Shown here one piece after another: positions 1 through 7,653 of a stretch of 64,000 nt of DNA. This DNA comes from Microvirga lupini (lineage in GTDB: Bacteria > Pseudomonadota > Alphaproteobacteria > Rhizobiales > Beijerinckiaceae). Position numbers and translations under genes: made by a program. The notes under the pieces were generated by a model. That model had not been told where the DNA came from. It saw nothing but the letters and a program-made list of their open reading frames with translations, and searched no databases. The stretch covers positions 148,665 to 212,664 of the forward strand of contig KI912039.1 of assembly GCA_000517005.1 (NCBI GenBank). The letters run 5' to 3'. Within the stretch, counting starts at the first letter, position 1. Each line of letters starts with the position of its first letter.

Positions 1-150
1 GGCGTGTTGATGGGCGCGGACGGCGGTGGAATCGACCGTCAGATACTCAACGTCGGGATCGTCTGACATCGCCGCGAAGATCCGCCACCCCGATAGTTCG
101 TCGCAAGGACCTGATTTCATCAATTCGAAAAAAGTTCCATAACAAGCCAT
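1..150 (-). pseudogene. IS5-family transposase fragment (runs off the window)
   Basis: On the minus strand a frame is open from an ATG at 150 to the window edge (50 codons). Its last half reads RIFAAMSDDPDVEYLTVDST followed by AVRAHQHA, which matches the first DDE aspartate region of IS5/IS427-type transposases (VDST.VRAHQH). The first ~20 codons do not look like the usual N-terminal part of that family, so the element is probably broken or joined to foreign DNA near position 90. The catalytic part continues beyond position 1 and cannot be judged. It marks mobile DNA at the left edge of the catabolic region. Confidence 0.6.
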
Positions 151-268
151 GTTTTTACTTCCTGGCTGGGTTGTATTCCACGGTGAAGCTTAAGGGCTCC
201 TGATCTGATCGGATGATGGATGCGCCGCCTGATTTGCCGGCGCCAATCGGAAGACCCGGGAGGATTTC

Positions 269-1879
269 ATGAAACATGGTCTGCTGCCCAGTCTGCTACT
301 CACCGCCCTTCTCACGACCACCGCGCCCGTCCTTGCCCAGACGGCCGAGCAGAATGCCGCTCTCGTCGAACGCATCTCGGAGCTGAAGAAGCAAGCCGTC
401 CAGGGTGTGGAGGCCCGCGCCAAGCTTGCGCAGGAGATGAACGACTCGATCTTCAGCTTCGGCGAGCTGGCATTTCAGGAGTTCGAGACCTCCAAGTACA
501 TCACTGACATTCTTGAGAAGAACGGCTTCACGGTTCAACGGAATGTCGCGGGCCTGCCTACAGGCTGGGTCGCCAAGTGGGGTTCAGGAGGCCCAGTCAT
601 CGCGTTCGGCAGCGATATCGACTGCATTCCAAAGGCGTCCCAGAAGCCAGGGGTTACGTATCGTGAACCCATGATCGAAGGAGCCCCGGGGCACGGGGAA
701 GGGCACAACTCCGGCCAGGCGCTCAACGTGGTCGCCGCGCTCGCCCTGAAGGAGATCATGGAGCGGGAGAAGATCCCCGGCACCCTCATGCTCTGGCCGG
801 GCGTGGCCGAAGAGCTCCTCGGGGGCAAGGCCTACATGGTCCGCGACGGGGTGTTCAACGGGGTGGACGCAGTCCTCTTCACCCACGTCGGCAATAACCT
901 TCAGACCTCCTGGGGCCAGCCCAACGGCACGGGTCTGGTGTCGGTCGAGTACACATTCAGCGGCGAGTCCGCCCACTCGGCCTCAGCTCCCTGGCGGGGA
1001 CGCAGCGCGCTTGATGGCGTCGAACTCATGAACATCGGCTGGAACATGCGCCGCGAGCATCTGCGCCCTGAGCAGCGCTCCCACTACGTGATCCCGGACG
1101 GCGGCGATCAGCCCAACGTCGTCCCATCGGTCGCCAGTGTCTGGTACTTCATCCGCGAGCAGGACTTCGAGAACATCCGCAAGAACTTCGAGATCGCCAA
1201 CACCATCTCGGAGGCCGCAGCAAAGATGACGGATACCACCGTCACCCGAAAAATCATCGGCACAGCGGCGCCACGACACTTCAACAAGCCGATTGCAGAA
1301 GCCGCGTACGCCAACATCCAGCAGGTCGGGCTCCCGCAATGGACGGCGGATGAGCAGGCCTTCGCCAAGGCGGTGCAGCGTACGGTGAAGGGCAAGGAGG
1401 AAGGGCTCGCGATCGAACTGAAGAAGCTTGAACCTCCGCTGGAGAAGCCTGAGAGCGGCGGATCCGACGACATCGGCGACATCTCCTGGACGGTGCCGAC
1501 GATCACGTTGAACTACCCGTCGAACATTCCCAACCTACCCGGTCATCACTGGTCGAACGCCATGTCGATGGCGACGCCGATCGCGCATAAGGGCGTCGTT
1601 GCAGGGGCAAAGGTGATTGCCATGACGACGATTGATTTGCTGTCCAAGCCGGAACTGGTGACGCAGGCCAAGGAATACTTTGCCAAAGAGCAGCAGAAGA
1701 ACCAGAAGTACGTTCCGATGATCTCGGCGGAGGACAAGCCGCAGGTGCAAATCAACGCCGATATCATGGCGAGGTATCGGCCCGAAATGAAGAAGTACTA
1801 CTACGACCCGTCGAAGCATGCGACGTACCTTGATCAATTGGGCATCAAGTTCCCGGTTCTGGAGAAGCCGAAGAACTGA
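269..1879 (+). CDS. Exported M20-family amidohydrolase (AbgB-like)
   Basis: A 536-residue M20 metallohydrolase, closest in style to aminobenzoyl-glutamate utilisation protein B and other amidohydrolases that split N-acyl amino acids. Residues 1-23 are a Sec signal peptide ending VLA before Gln24, so it should act in the periplasm. Visible metal-site elements are FGSDIDCIP (Asp116, Asp118), GHGEGHNSG (His142, His146) and the catalytic pair Glu181-Glu182. A GGGAGG ribosome site lies just upstream of ATG 269. A second exported M20 gene follows after a stem-loop, so the two may act together on extracellular acyl amino acids or peptides. The natural substrate cannot be read from sequence. Confidence 0.85.
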   Translation: MKHGLLPSLLLTALLTTTAPVLAQTAEQNAALVERISELKKQAVQGVEARAKLAQEMNDSIFSFGELAFQEFETSKYITDILEKNGFTVQRNVAGLPTGWVAKWGSGGPVIAFGSDIDCIPKASQKPGVTYREPMIEGAPGHGEGHNSGQALNVVAALALKEIMEREKIPGTLMLWPGVAEELLGGKAYMVRDGVFNGVDAVLFTHVGNNLQTSWGQPNGTGLVSVEYTFSGESAHSASAPWRGRSALDGVELMNIGWNMRREHLRPEQRSHYVIPDGGDQPNVVPSVASVWYFIREQDFENIRKNFEIANTISEAAAKMTDTTVTRKIIGTAAPRHFNKPIAEAAYANIQQVGLPQWTADEQAFAKAVQRTVKGKEEGLAIELKKLEPPLEKPESGGSDDIGDISWTVPTITLNYPSNIPNLPGHHWSNAMSMATPIAHKGVVAGAKVIAMTTIDLLSKPELVTQAKEYFAKEQQKNQKYVPMISAEDKPQVQINADIMARYRPEMKKYYYDPSKHATYLDQLGIKFPVLEKPKN

Positions 1880-1926
1880 AATCTGTAACCCCACAGAAGT
1901 CCCTAGCAAGGAGAGACGCCGAAACA

Positions 1927-1953
1927 GACGGCGGCCTTCCAGAGACCGCCGTC
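1927..1953 (+). terminator. Stem-loop between the two M20 genes
   Basis: Perfect 8-bp arms GACGGCGG (1927-1934) and CCGCCGTC (1946-1953) around an 11-nt loop, 48 bases after the first M20 stop. No T tract follows, so it may be a weak terminator or an mRNA-stabilising hairpin rather than a classical intrinsic terminator. Confidence 0.4.
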
Positions 1954-2062
1954 ACAGCCTTCTCACAAGGACTGGTTCAAAGGGCGAGAACGTTCCTCAT
2001 CTCAAGAGGATCGTCCTCTCCCGTGCGCCGCCGATTTGGAACGATAAAGGAGGGAACTTCCA

Positions 2063-3357
2063 ATGCATGCAGCTTCGAGAGCATTCTTGTCCGCGCCGGC
2101 CATCGGAACGCTGGCTTCATGTCCGGCCTTCGCGCAGGACGTCGCGCCCGCCTACACCGAGACCGTGAAGCGCATCATGGACAGCCAGTCGTTCAAGACG
2201 GCCGTCGATGCACTCCAGAAGGATCACGAGCGCTGGATCAGCGAGGTAATCAAACTGACAGAGGTCCCGGCTCCGCCGTTCAAGGAGCAGGAGCGGGCAA
2301 GGCTTACGCGGAGATGCTCAAGGCCCATGGCTTGAACGACGTCGAGATCGACGAAGAGGGCAACGCCATGGGTGTGCGGAAAGGAACCGGAGGCGGGCCG
2401 CTGGTGGTCGTCTCCGCTCACCTCGACACCGTCTTTCCCGAAGGCACGGACGTCAAGGTCAAGCGAGATGGCACTCGCCTGGCCGCCTCCGGCGTCGGCG
2501 ACGACAGCAGTGGTCTTGCCACCCTGCTCAGCATCGTTCGCGCGATGGATGCCGCCGGGATCAAGACGAAGAGCGATATCGTGTTCCTGGGAGACGTCGG
2601 TGAGGAAGGCCTCGGCAACCTGCGCGGCGTGCGGTATTTCTTCACGAAAGGCAAATACAAGGATCAGGCCAAGTATTTCTTCTCGCTCGACGGCGGCGGG
2701 ACGACCCGGATCACGAACTGTGGCGTCGGATCGAAGCGATACCGCGTGACCTACAAGGGACCCGGCGGACACAGCTTCGGTGCGTTTGGCCTTGTCAACC
2801 CCATGACGGCCATGGCTCAGACCGTGGTTGAGCTTTACAAGGTCCAGACCCCGGCCAAGCCGAAGACCACCTATTCGGCAAGCGTCACCCAAGGGGGAAC
2901 ATCGGTCAATGCCATCCCGAACGAAGTCTGGATGGAGTTCGACATGCGCTCTGAGGACGCGAAGGAGCTGGATCGTCTTGAGAAGCGCTTCCTCGCGGTC
3001 GTGAATCAGTCCCTGGAGACGGAGAACTTCGCCCGGTCCACCAAGGAGGGGACGATCACGGCGGACCTCAAGCTCGTGGGTGATCGGCCTGCAGGACGCA
3101 CGGACGAGAAGACAGATCTCGTTCAACTGACGACGGCGGCCTTCCTGGCGAATGGCAGCAAGCCAACGTACGAATGCGGCTCGACCGACTCCAACATGCC
3201 GATGAGCCTGGGCATCCCGGCACTGACGATCCCGCGCGTCGGAAAGTCCGAGCGTTCTCACTCCCTCGACGAGTGGATCGACACGGAACCGGAAAGCAAC
3301 CATGCCGTGAAGAAGACGGTTCTCACGACGGTTCTGGCCGTCGCAGGAGCGCAGTAA
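2063..3357 (+). pseudogene. Exported M20-family peptidase, frameshifted
   Basis: Begins at ATG 2063 after an AAAGGAGGGAA ribosome site and encodes a signal peptide ending AFA before Gln25. The frame runs through VPAPPFKEQERA and then ends at a stop at 2335, while the continuation KAYAEMLKAHGLNDVEIDEE lies in the next frame and runs to 3357. The break is at about 2299, where GCAAGG would read through if it were GCAAAGG, so one A is missing. The downstream part is an intact M20 catalytic region with HLDTVFPEG, GVGDDSSG, DVGEEGLG and a C-terminal SHSLDEW histidine. It is either a recently broken gene or a homopolymer sequencing error. The product would be a periplasmic di/tripeptidase or amidohydrolase of about 430 residues. 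Confidence 0.8.
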
Positions 3358-3736
3358 CGATGGCTGGACCGGGTGCATGCGCCAGGTCATTTCCTACCAT
3401 AACTTCAAGCTCCGCTTAAGTTTCGCGAGTGCCATCGCGGCATATTCATGATAGTTAATTGGGCTGACATGCCAGCCGGCAGCGGCGGTGACGAGCACCG
3501 ATGTCGCGTGGTCCATCGTATAGATATCGCCCTCGGTTGGCACCTTGCGATAGGAGACGTGGAAAACCCTGGGAGCCGCTACGGTTCATCCCGTGAACAC
3601 CGGATCATGCATTTGCAATGACTTAGACAGACGCCACTCGATGCGGCAACGCCCTGCCATTCCTACTCACCGCCTTGAATCAAGCTGGATACCGCAAGTC
3701 TAAGCCCGCGTTCGAGCAGAGTGGCTGATGCATCAT
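3358..3736. other. 379-bp spacer with a possible gene remnant
   Basis: No complete gene is visible. On the minus strand an open frame spans 3585-3394 and reads like protein (for example KVPTEGDIYTMDHATSVLV and VSPINYHEYAAMALAKLKRS), but it has no convincing start and is preceded by a stop. It may be the C-terminal remnant of a lost gene whose family is not recognised. The rest shows no clear promoter, repeat or RNA. Confidence 0.3.
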
Positions 3737-4513
3737 TCAGAAAAGAGCTTGCAGATCCGCATCGACGGCAATGGCCTGCCCCGAGATCGCGCGTCCCAGC
3801 GGTGAGCACAGGAAGACGATCTGGTCGGCAAGCTGCTGCGCCGTCACGTACTCCTTCAGGGACGTGTTCGCGAGCGCTCTGCGCTGCATTTCCTCGAAGG
3901 ATACGCCAAGCTGCTGGGCCTTGGCTTCAAGCACGCGACGCTGCCGGTCGCCGGCGACGATGCCGGGCAGGATGGCATTCACTCGGATGCCGTTATCACC
4001 CAGCTCCCTCGAGAGCGATTTCGTGAAGCCGATCACGGCCCATTTGGCAGCGGCGTAAGGCGAGCGCAGGGGAAAGCCAAACCGTCCTGCGGCGGAGGAG
4101 AGGTTCACGATCGAAGCGTTCTGGCTTTTTCTCAGATGAGGCACTGCCAGACGCGTGCAGTTGAACTGCCCGGTGATGCAGACCTCAAGGCAGCGGTCCC
4201 AATCCTCCGGGTTGATCTCCTCCACCCGGGCGGTCGGCCCTGCGATGCCGGCATTGTTGACGAGGACATCCAGTCCACCGAGAACTCCCAGAGCCTCCTC
4301 GAAAACCCGGGCGACATCGCCGCGATCCGCCACATCGCCAAAAGAAGAGGTCAGGTCCGGGTCAGTCGTGGCCGCCGCCTCGAGGGCGGCACGGTCCACG
4401 TCGCAGACATGCACGCGCGCGCCTTCGCGGCGGAAGGTGCGGGCGATCTCGAGCCCGATGCCAGCGGCGCCAGCCGTCACCAGCACACGCAGCCCGGCAA
4501 TGTTGAGGTCCAT
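3737..4513 (-). CDS. SDR-family oxidoreductase
   Basis: A classical short-chain dehydrogenase of about 258 residues. It shows the Rossmann motif TAGAAGIG near the N-terminus, NNAG in the middle, the catalytic Ser of NLSSAAG and the YAAAK active site, so it should be an NAD(P)-dependent alcohol/ketone oxidoreductase in the cytoplasm. ATG 4513 (MDLNIAGLRV) is preferred because GGAG lies 9 nt upstream; an in-frame ATG at 4528 adds five residues. The C-terminus ends VDADLQALF instead of the usual GG.. tail. It shares direction with the GntR gene and is divergent from the LIV importer, so it probably oxidises or reduces the imported compound. Substrate unknown. Confidence 0.88.
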   Translation of the reverse strand: MDLNIAGLRVLVTAGAAGIGLEIARTFRREGARVHVCDVDRAALEAAATTDPDLTSSFGDVADRGDVARVFEEALGVLGGLDVLVNNAGIAGPTARVEEINPEDWDRCLEVCITGQFNCTRLAVPHLRKSQNASIVNLSSAAGRFGFPLRSPYAAAKWAVIGFTKSLSRELGDNGIRVNAILPGIVAGDRQRRVLEAKAQQLGVSFEEMQRRALANTSLKEYVTAQQLADQIVFLCSPLGRAISGQAIAVDADLQALF

Positions 4514-4595
4514 CTTCGTCGTCTCCATCCCTGAACCGGTCGCCTTGCATTGAGCGCCTGCTCATCTTGTGATGTCCGAGAGCCCGCGCATCGGC

Positions 4596-5321
4596 CTAGT
4601 CCAGCAGACGTCCGGTGCTCTCGATGAAATTGGCCGCGCCCTCGACGTCGTCGACGAGCGCCCTGCGTGCAGCGGCTCCGTCACCGGCATTCACTGCCGC
4701 TACAAGATGGCGGTGATGCTCGGTTGCTCCGCCCGTGCGCAACCGTTCGGGAGAGGCCTTGAGATCGAAATTCGGAACTGGCCCGATCTTAAGCCAGAGC
4801 CCCTCGATGATCCCCACCAGCGTCGGCAGACCGGTCGCTCGGTAGATGGCGAAGTGGAGTTCCTTGTTGGCCCGGACCGCCCTGTCCGCACGAGGATCGG
4901 GGCGTTGAGCCTCGGCGAGGAACGCCTCTTCAAATCGCCGCATGGCTGCGAGGTCGGATTCCGCGCGGCTCCTGGCCGCCTGCTCCGCCGCGAAGCCCTC
5001 GACCGCGAGTCTCACGGCCGTCAGCTCTCGGAAGCGTGCGCGGGTCATCAGCGGAACGCGCACGGCGCGGTTCGGCAGCACCTCCAAGGACTGATCGGCG
5101 ACAAGCCGCGAGACCGCCTCCCGCACCGGCATCATCGATACACCGAGGGTTTCGGCAACGCCGCGCAGGGACATCTTCTGCCCGGGGGCAAGCTCGCCGC
5201 TCATCAGCAGTTCCCGCAACTCGGTATGAACGCGTTCGCCTAAGGTGACGCGCTCCAGCCGGCCGATCTGGGCGATAGCCGATGGCGTCTTGGTTGGGCG
5301 GGGGCTCGACAAGTTGCTCAT
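4596..5321 (-). CDS. GntR-family regulator (FadR/FCD subfamily)
   Basis: A 241-residue transcription factor. Residues ~27-90 form the winged helix (GERVHTELRELLMSGELAPG, then SLRGVAETLGVSMMPVREAV), and residues ~95-230 form an all-helical FCD effector domain with RLAVEGFAAEQA, ELHFAIYRATG and EHHRHLVAAV carrying the usual acidic and histidine ligands. FCD regulators normally sense carboxylic acids. It lies upstream of the SDR in the same direction and is divergent from the LIV-type importer. A perfect 12-bp palindrome (5337-5348) sits 15 nt before its start, so it probably represses both divergent operons until the imported acid is present. Confidence 0.9.
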   Translation of the reverse strand: MSNLSSPRPTKTPSAIAQIGRLERVTLGERVHTELRELLMSGELAPGQKMSLRGVAETLGVSMMPVREAVSRLVADQSLEVLPNRAVRVPLMTRARFRELTAVRLAVEGFAAEQAARSRAESDLAAMRRFEEAFLAEAQRPDPRADRAVRANKELHFAIYRATGLPTLVGIIEGLWLKIGPVPNFDLKASPERLRTGGATEHHRHLVAAVNAGDGAAARRALVDDVEGAANFIESTGRLLD

Positions 5322-5336
5322 TTTCCGACAGTCTAA

Positions 5337-5348
5337 CTGTGATCACAG
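5337..5348. promoter_or_regulatory. Candidate GntR operator palindrome
   Basis: CTGTGATCACAG is a perfect 12-bp palindrome in the 73-bp gap between the divergent GntR gene (start 5321) and the importer gene (start 5395). A second small dyad with arms CGCGG and CCGCG lies at 5351-5367. Position and symmetry suit an FCD-family dimer; binding is inferred. Confidence 0.5.
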
Positions 5349-5394
5349 ATCGCGGCAAGTAACCGCGACACCCTTTTCGAGGAAGGAAACGGCC

Positions 5395-6645
5395 ATGGTA
5401 CATTCTGACGACTTGACTCGCCGTACGCTCCTGAAGGGAGCTGCCAGCGCTACCGCGCTCGTAGGCATCGGGATGCCTGCGATCGTCAAGGCGCAATCTG
5501 ACGTGATTCGAATCGGGCATCTCACACCCATCACCGGCTTCCTGGGACCGCTCGGCGAGTTCGCCCAGATGGGCGTGAAGCTCGCCGCCGAGGAAATCAA
5601 CGCCGCCGGTGGCGTTCTGGGCCGCAAGATCGAGCTCGTGATCGAAGATTCCGTGAACCCGCAGACGGCTTCGGCCAAGGCTGAGCGCCTGATCGAGCGC
5701 GATAAGGTCGCGATGATCATCGGCGAAATTTCTTCCGCCTCGGCTCTCGCCATCGGTCAGGTGGCCAACCGAACCAAGACGGTGTTCATCAACACCGGCG
5801 CCAATTCCGACGCCCTGCGCGGGGCCAGCTGTAACCCGTTCATGTTCCACATCGAGGCTGCGAACTCGATGATGGTCACGGCGGTCGGCACGTATCTGAA
5901 GACCGAGAACATGATCAAGGGGAAGAAATGGTACTCCCTCACGGCCGATTATGCCTTCGGCCATGACCTCTTCCGGGTCGCCAAGAAATTCGTGACGGAG
6001 AACGGCGGCGAGTTCATCGGCGAGGAACTCGTCCCCACCGACGCCACCGACTTCAGCCCTTACCTCCTCAAGATTCGGCAGGCCCAGCCCGATATCGTCG
6101 CCTCGAATCTCGCCGGAAACCAGATCACGAACTTCATCAAGCAATATGCCGAATACGGGCTCCAGTTCCCGATCACCGGCTTCGGCTTCGACACGGCGGT
6201 GGCCTGGGGCGCCGGCAAGGGCAACTTCTCTGGCATCTGGCCGCTGATTTGGCACCACATGGTCGATACGCCGTCGTCGAAGAAATTCGTCGAAGCTTTC
6301 ACCAAGAAATACGGCAAGCCGCCTGAGAACCAATGTTGGGGCGACTACAACTCCCTCAAGATCGTCGCGCAGTCCTTCACCGAGCTGAAATCCGCAGACC
6401 CGCAGAAGATCGCCGAGCACCTGCGCAAAGGCGCGAAGTTCGACGTCCTGAAAAGCCGTGAAGGTTATTTCCGCGCCTACGACAATCAGATGGTGCAGGA
6501 GATGTATGCCGTGCGTGCCAAGGATCCGGACAAGATGAAGGACCAGTGGGATATCTACGAACCGCTGGGCTCCGTACCCGGTCCGAACGAGGATCTAGAG
6601 GTCTTGGCGCCCCCGAAGGACGGCACCTGCAAGATGCAGGCATGA
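5395..6645 (+). CDS. LIV-type ABC transporter substrate-binding protein
   Basis: A 416-residue periplasmic binding protein of the branched-chain amino acid/amide family (Peripla_BP_6 type). The start at 5395 has a GAGGAAGGAAA ribosome site and gives a Tat-like leader: Arg9-Arg10 in TRRTLLKG, hydrophobic stretch, cleavage near Ala33. The mature part begins DVIRIGHLTPITGFLGPLGE and keeps LAAEEINAAGGVLG, typical of the family. A permease and a fused permease-ATPase-ATPase follow, then a hydroxyacid dehydrogenase and a BKACE enzyme, so the ligand may be a hydroxy or keto acid rather than an amino acid. Tat export suggests it folds, perhaps with ligand or cofactor, before export. Confidence 0.9.
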   Translation: MVHSDDLTRRTLLKGAASATALVGIGMPAIVKAQSDVIRIGHLTPITGFLGPLGEFAQMGVKLAAEEINAAGGVLGRKIELVIEDSVNPQTASAKAERLIERDKVAMIIGEISSASALAIGQVANRTKTVFINTGANSDALRGASCNPFMFHIEAANSMMVTAVGTYLKTENMIKGKKWYSLTADYAFGHDLFRVAKKFVTENGGEFIGEELVPTDATDFSPYLLKIRQAQPDIVASNLAGNQITNFIKQYAEYGLQFPITGFGFDTAVAWGAGKGNFSGIWPLIWHHMVDTPSSKKFVEAFTKKYGKPPENQCWGDYNSLKIVAQSFTELKSADPQKIAEHLRKGAKFDVLKSREGYFRAYDNQMVQEMYAVRAKDPDKMKDQWDIYEPLGSVPGPNEDLEVLAPPKDGTCKMQA

Positions 6646-6675
6646 TGCGACAAGCATCGGTCAGGCCGGACGGTT

Positions 6676-6709
6676 GAATGCCATTCCGGCCGCCGAGAGC
6701 ATGGCATTC
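6676..6709 (+). promoter_or_regulatory. Stem-loop between binding protein and permease genes
   Basis: Arms GAATGCCAT (6676-6684) and ATGGCATTC (6701-6709) are a perfect 9-bp inverted repeat with a 16-nt loop, in the 128-bp gap after the binding protein gene. Such hairpins often protect the binding-protein mRNA and lower expression of the permease genes. An alternative pairing of GCCGGA with TCCGGC overlaps the left arm. Confidence 0.4.
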
Positions 6710-6773
6710 CGTTTTCCCTCAGTTCCGGCTCCTCGCGGGAGGACGCCTTCAATGACCGGAAAGGGAGTCTCGC

Positions 6774-7649
6774 GTGGCGTTCGTCTTTCTTCTTGAGCAG
6801 GTGCTGAATGGCCTTCTGGTCGGCGCTTACTATCTGCTAATCGCCCTCGGCCTCTCGCTGATTTTTTCGCTCGGCGGAATCGTGAACCTGTCCCATGGCG
6901 CCTTCTATGCGATCGGCGCGTATCTTGCCGTGACGCTGACATCCAGGATTGGATTTGCCGGCGCGTTCGTCGCGTCTCCCTTGCTCGTCGCGCTCTTGGG
7001 CGTCGTCATCGAGCGTCTGTTCTTTCGAAGGTTCTACCGCTCAGACCCTATTCTCAGCCTGCTTCTGACCTTTGGGCTTGCAATGATCATCGAGCAGAGC
7101 CTGCGGATAATCTTCGGGGCGGCTCCCCTGCCCTTCTCGATCCCGTCAGCCCTCCGGGGGCAGGTCTTCCTCGGCAATTTCATCTATCCGCGCTACCGCC
7201 TCATCATCTTCGGCGTGGCGCTCGCAGCCGTCATCGCGACCTGGTTCCTGGTCTACCGCACCGCCTTCGGCCGTGTGGTCCGGGCCGGAGTACAAAACCC
7301 GGACATGGTGGGAGCGCTCGGCATCTCGCTTCAGCCGTACATGACGGCCGTCGCCGCGCTCGGTGTCGGCTTGGCAGGCCTTGCCGGAGTTCTGCTGGCC
7401 CCGATCTCGGGAGTGCACCCCGCCATGGGGGCCGAGATCCTGACAGCCGCCTTCGTGGTGGTGGTCATCGGCGGGCTTGGTTCGTTCTGGGGTGTGATCG
7501 CGGCAGCAGCGCTCGTGGGCGTGGTGCGCGGTCTCACGATCTACTTCTTCCCGCCCGCCGGCGAAGCCTCGATGTACCTGCTGATGGCCCTCGTGCTGCT
7601 CCTGCGGCCGCGCGGATTGCTCGGCGAACGTATCCAGAAATTCGAGTAG
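6774..7649 (+). CDS. LIV-type ABC transporter permease (LivH-like)
   Basis: A 291-residue inner-membrane permease of the LivH class with about eight hydrophobic segments. Typical elements are YYLLIALGLSLIFSLGGIVN followed by LSHGAFYAIGAY, and TAAFVVVVIGGLGSFWGVI near the C-terminus. The start is GTG 6774 preceded by AAAGGGAG. It pairs with the permease domain of the next gene to form the membrane channel for the Tat-exported binding protein upstream. The next gene begins only 4 nt after its stop, so both are cotranslated. Confidence 0.9.
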   Translation: MAFVFLLEQVLNGLLVGAYYLLIALGLSLIFSLGGIVNLSHGAFYAIGAYLAVTLTSRIGFAGAFVASPLLVALLGVVIERLFFRRFYRSDPILSLLLTFGLAMIIEQSLRIIFGAAPLPFSIPSALRGQVFLGNFIYPRYRLIIFGVALAAVIATWFLVYRTAFGRVVRAGVQNPDMVGALGISLQPYMTAVAALGVGLAGLAGVLLAPISGVHPAMGAEILTAAFVVVVIGGLGSFWGVIAAAALVGVVRGLTIYFFPPAGEASMYLLMALVLLLRPRGLLGERIQKFE

Positions 7650-7653
7650 GTCG

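Noticed and set aside
2224-3390. A 388-codon minus-strand frame antisense to the frameshifted M20 gene
   Set aside because: The sense frame has clear M20 motifs; the antisense frame has none.
5337-5348. CTGTGATCACAG as a CRP site
   Set aside because: CRP sites need TGTGA and TCACA spaced by six bases; here the halves abut, so a GntR operator is more likely.
4930-6420. A 496-codon open frame on the minus strand
   Set aside because: It is antisense to the GntR and binding-protein genes, has no recognisable domain, and its composition mirrors the codons of the real genes in GC-rich DNA.
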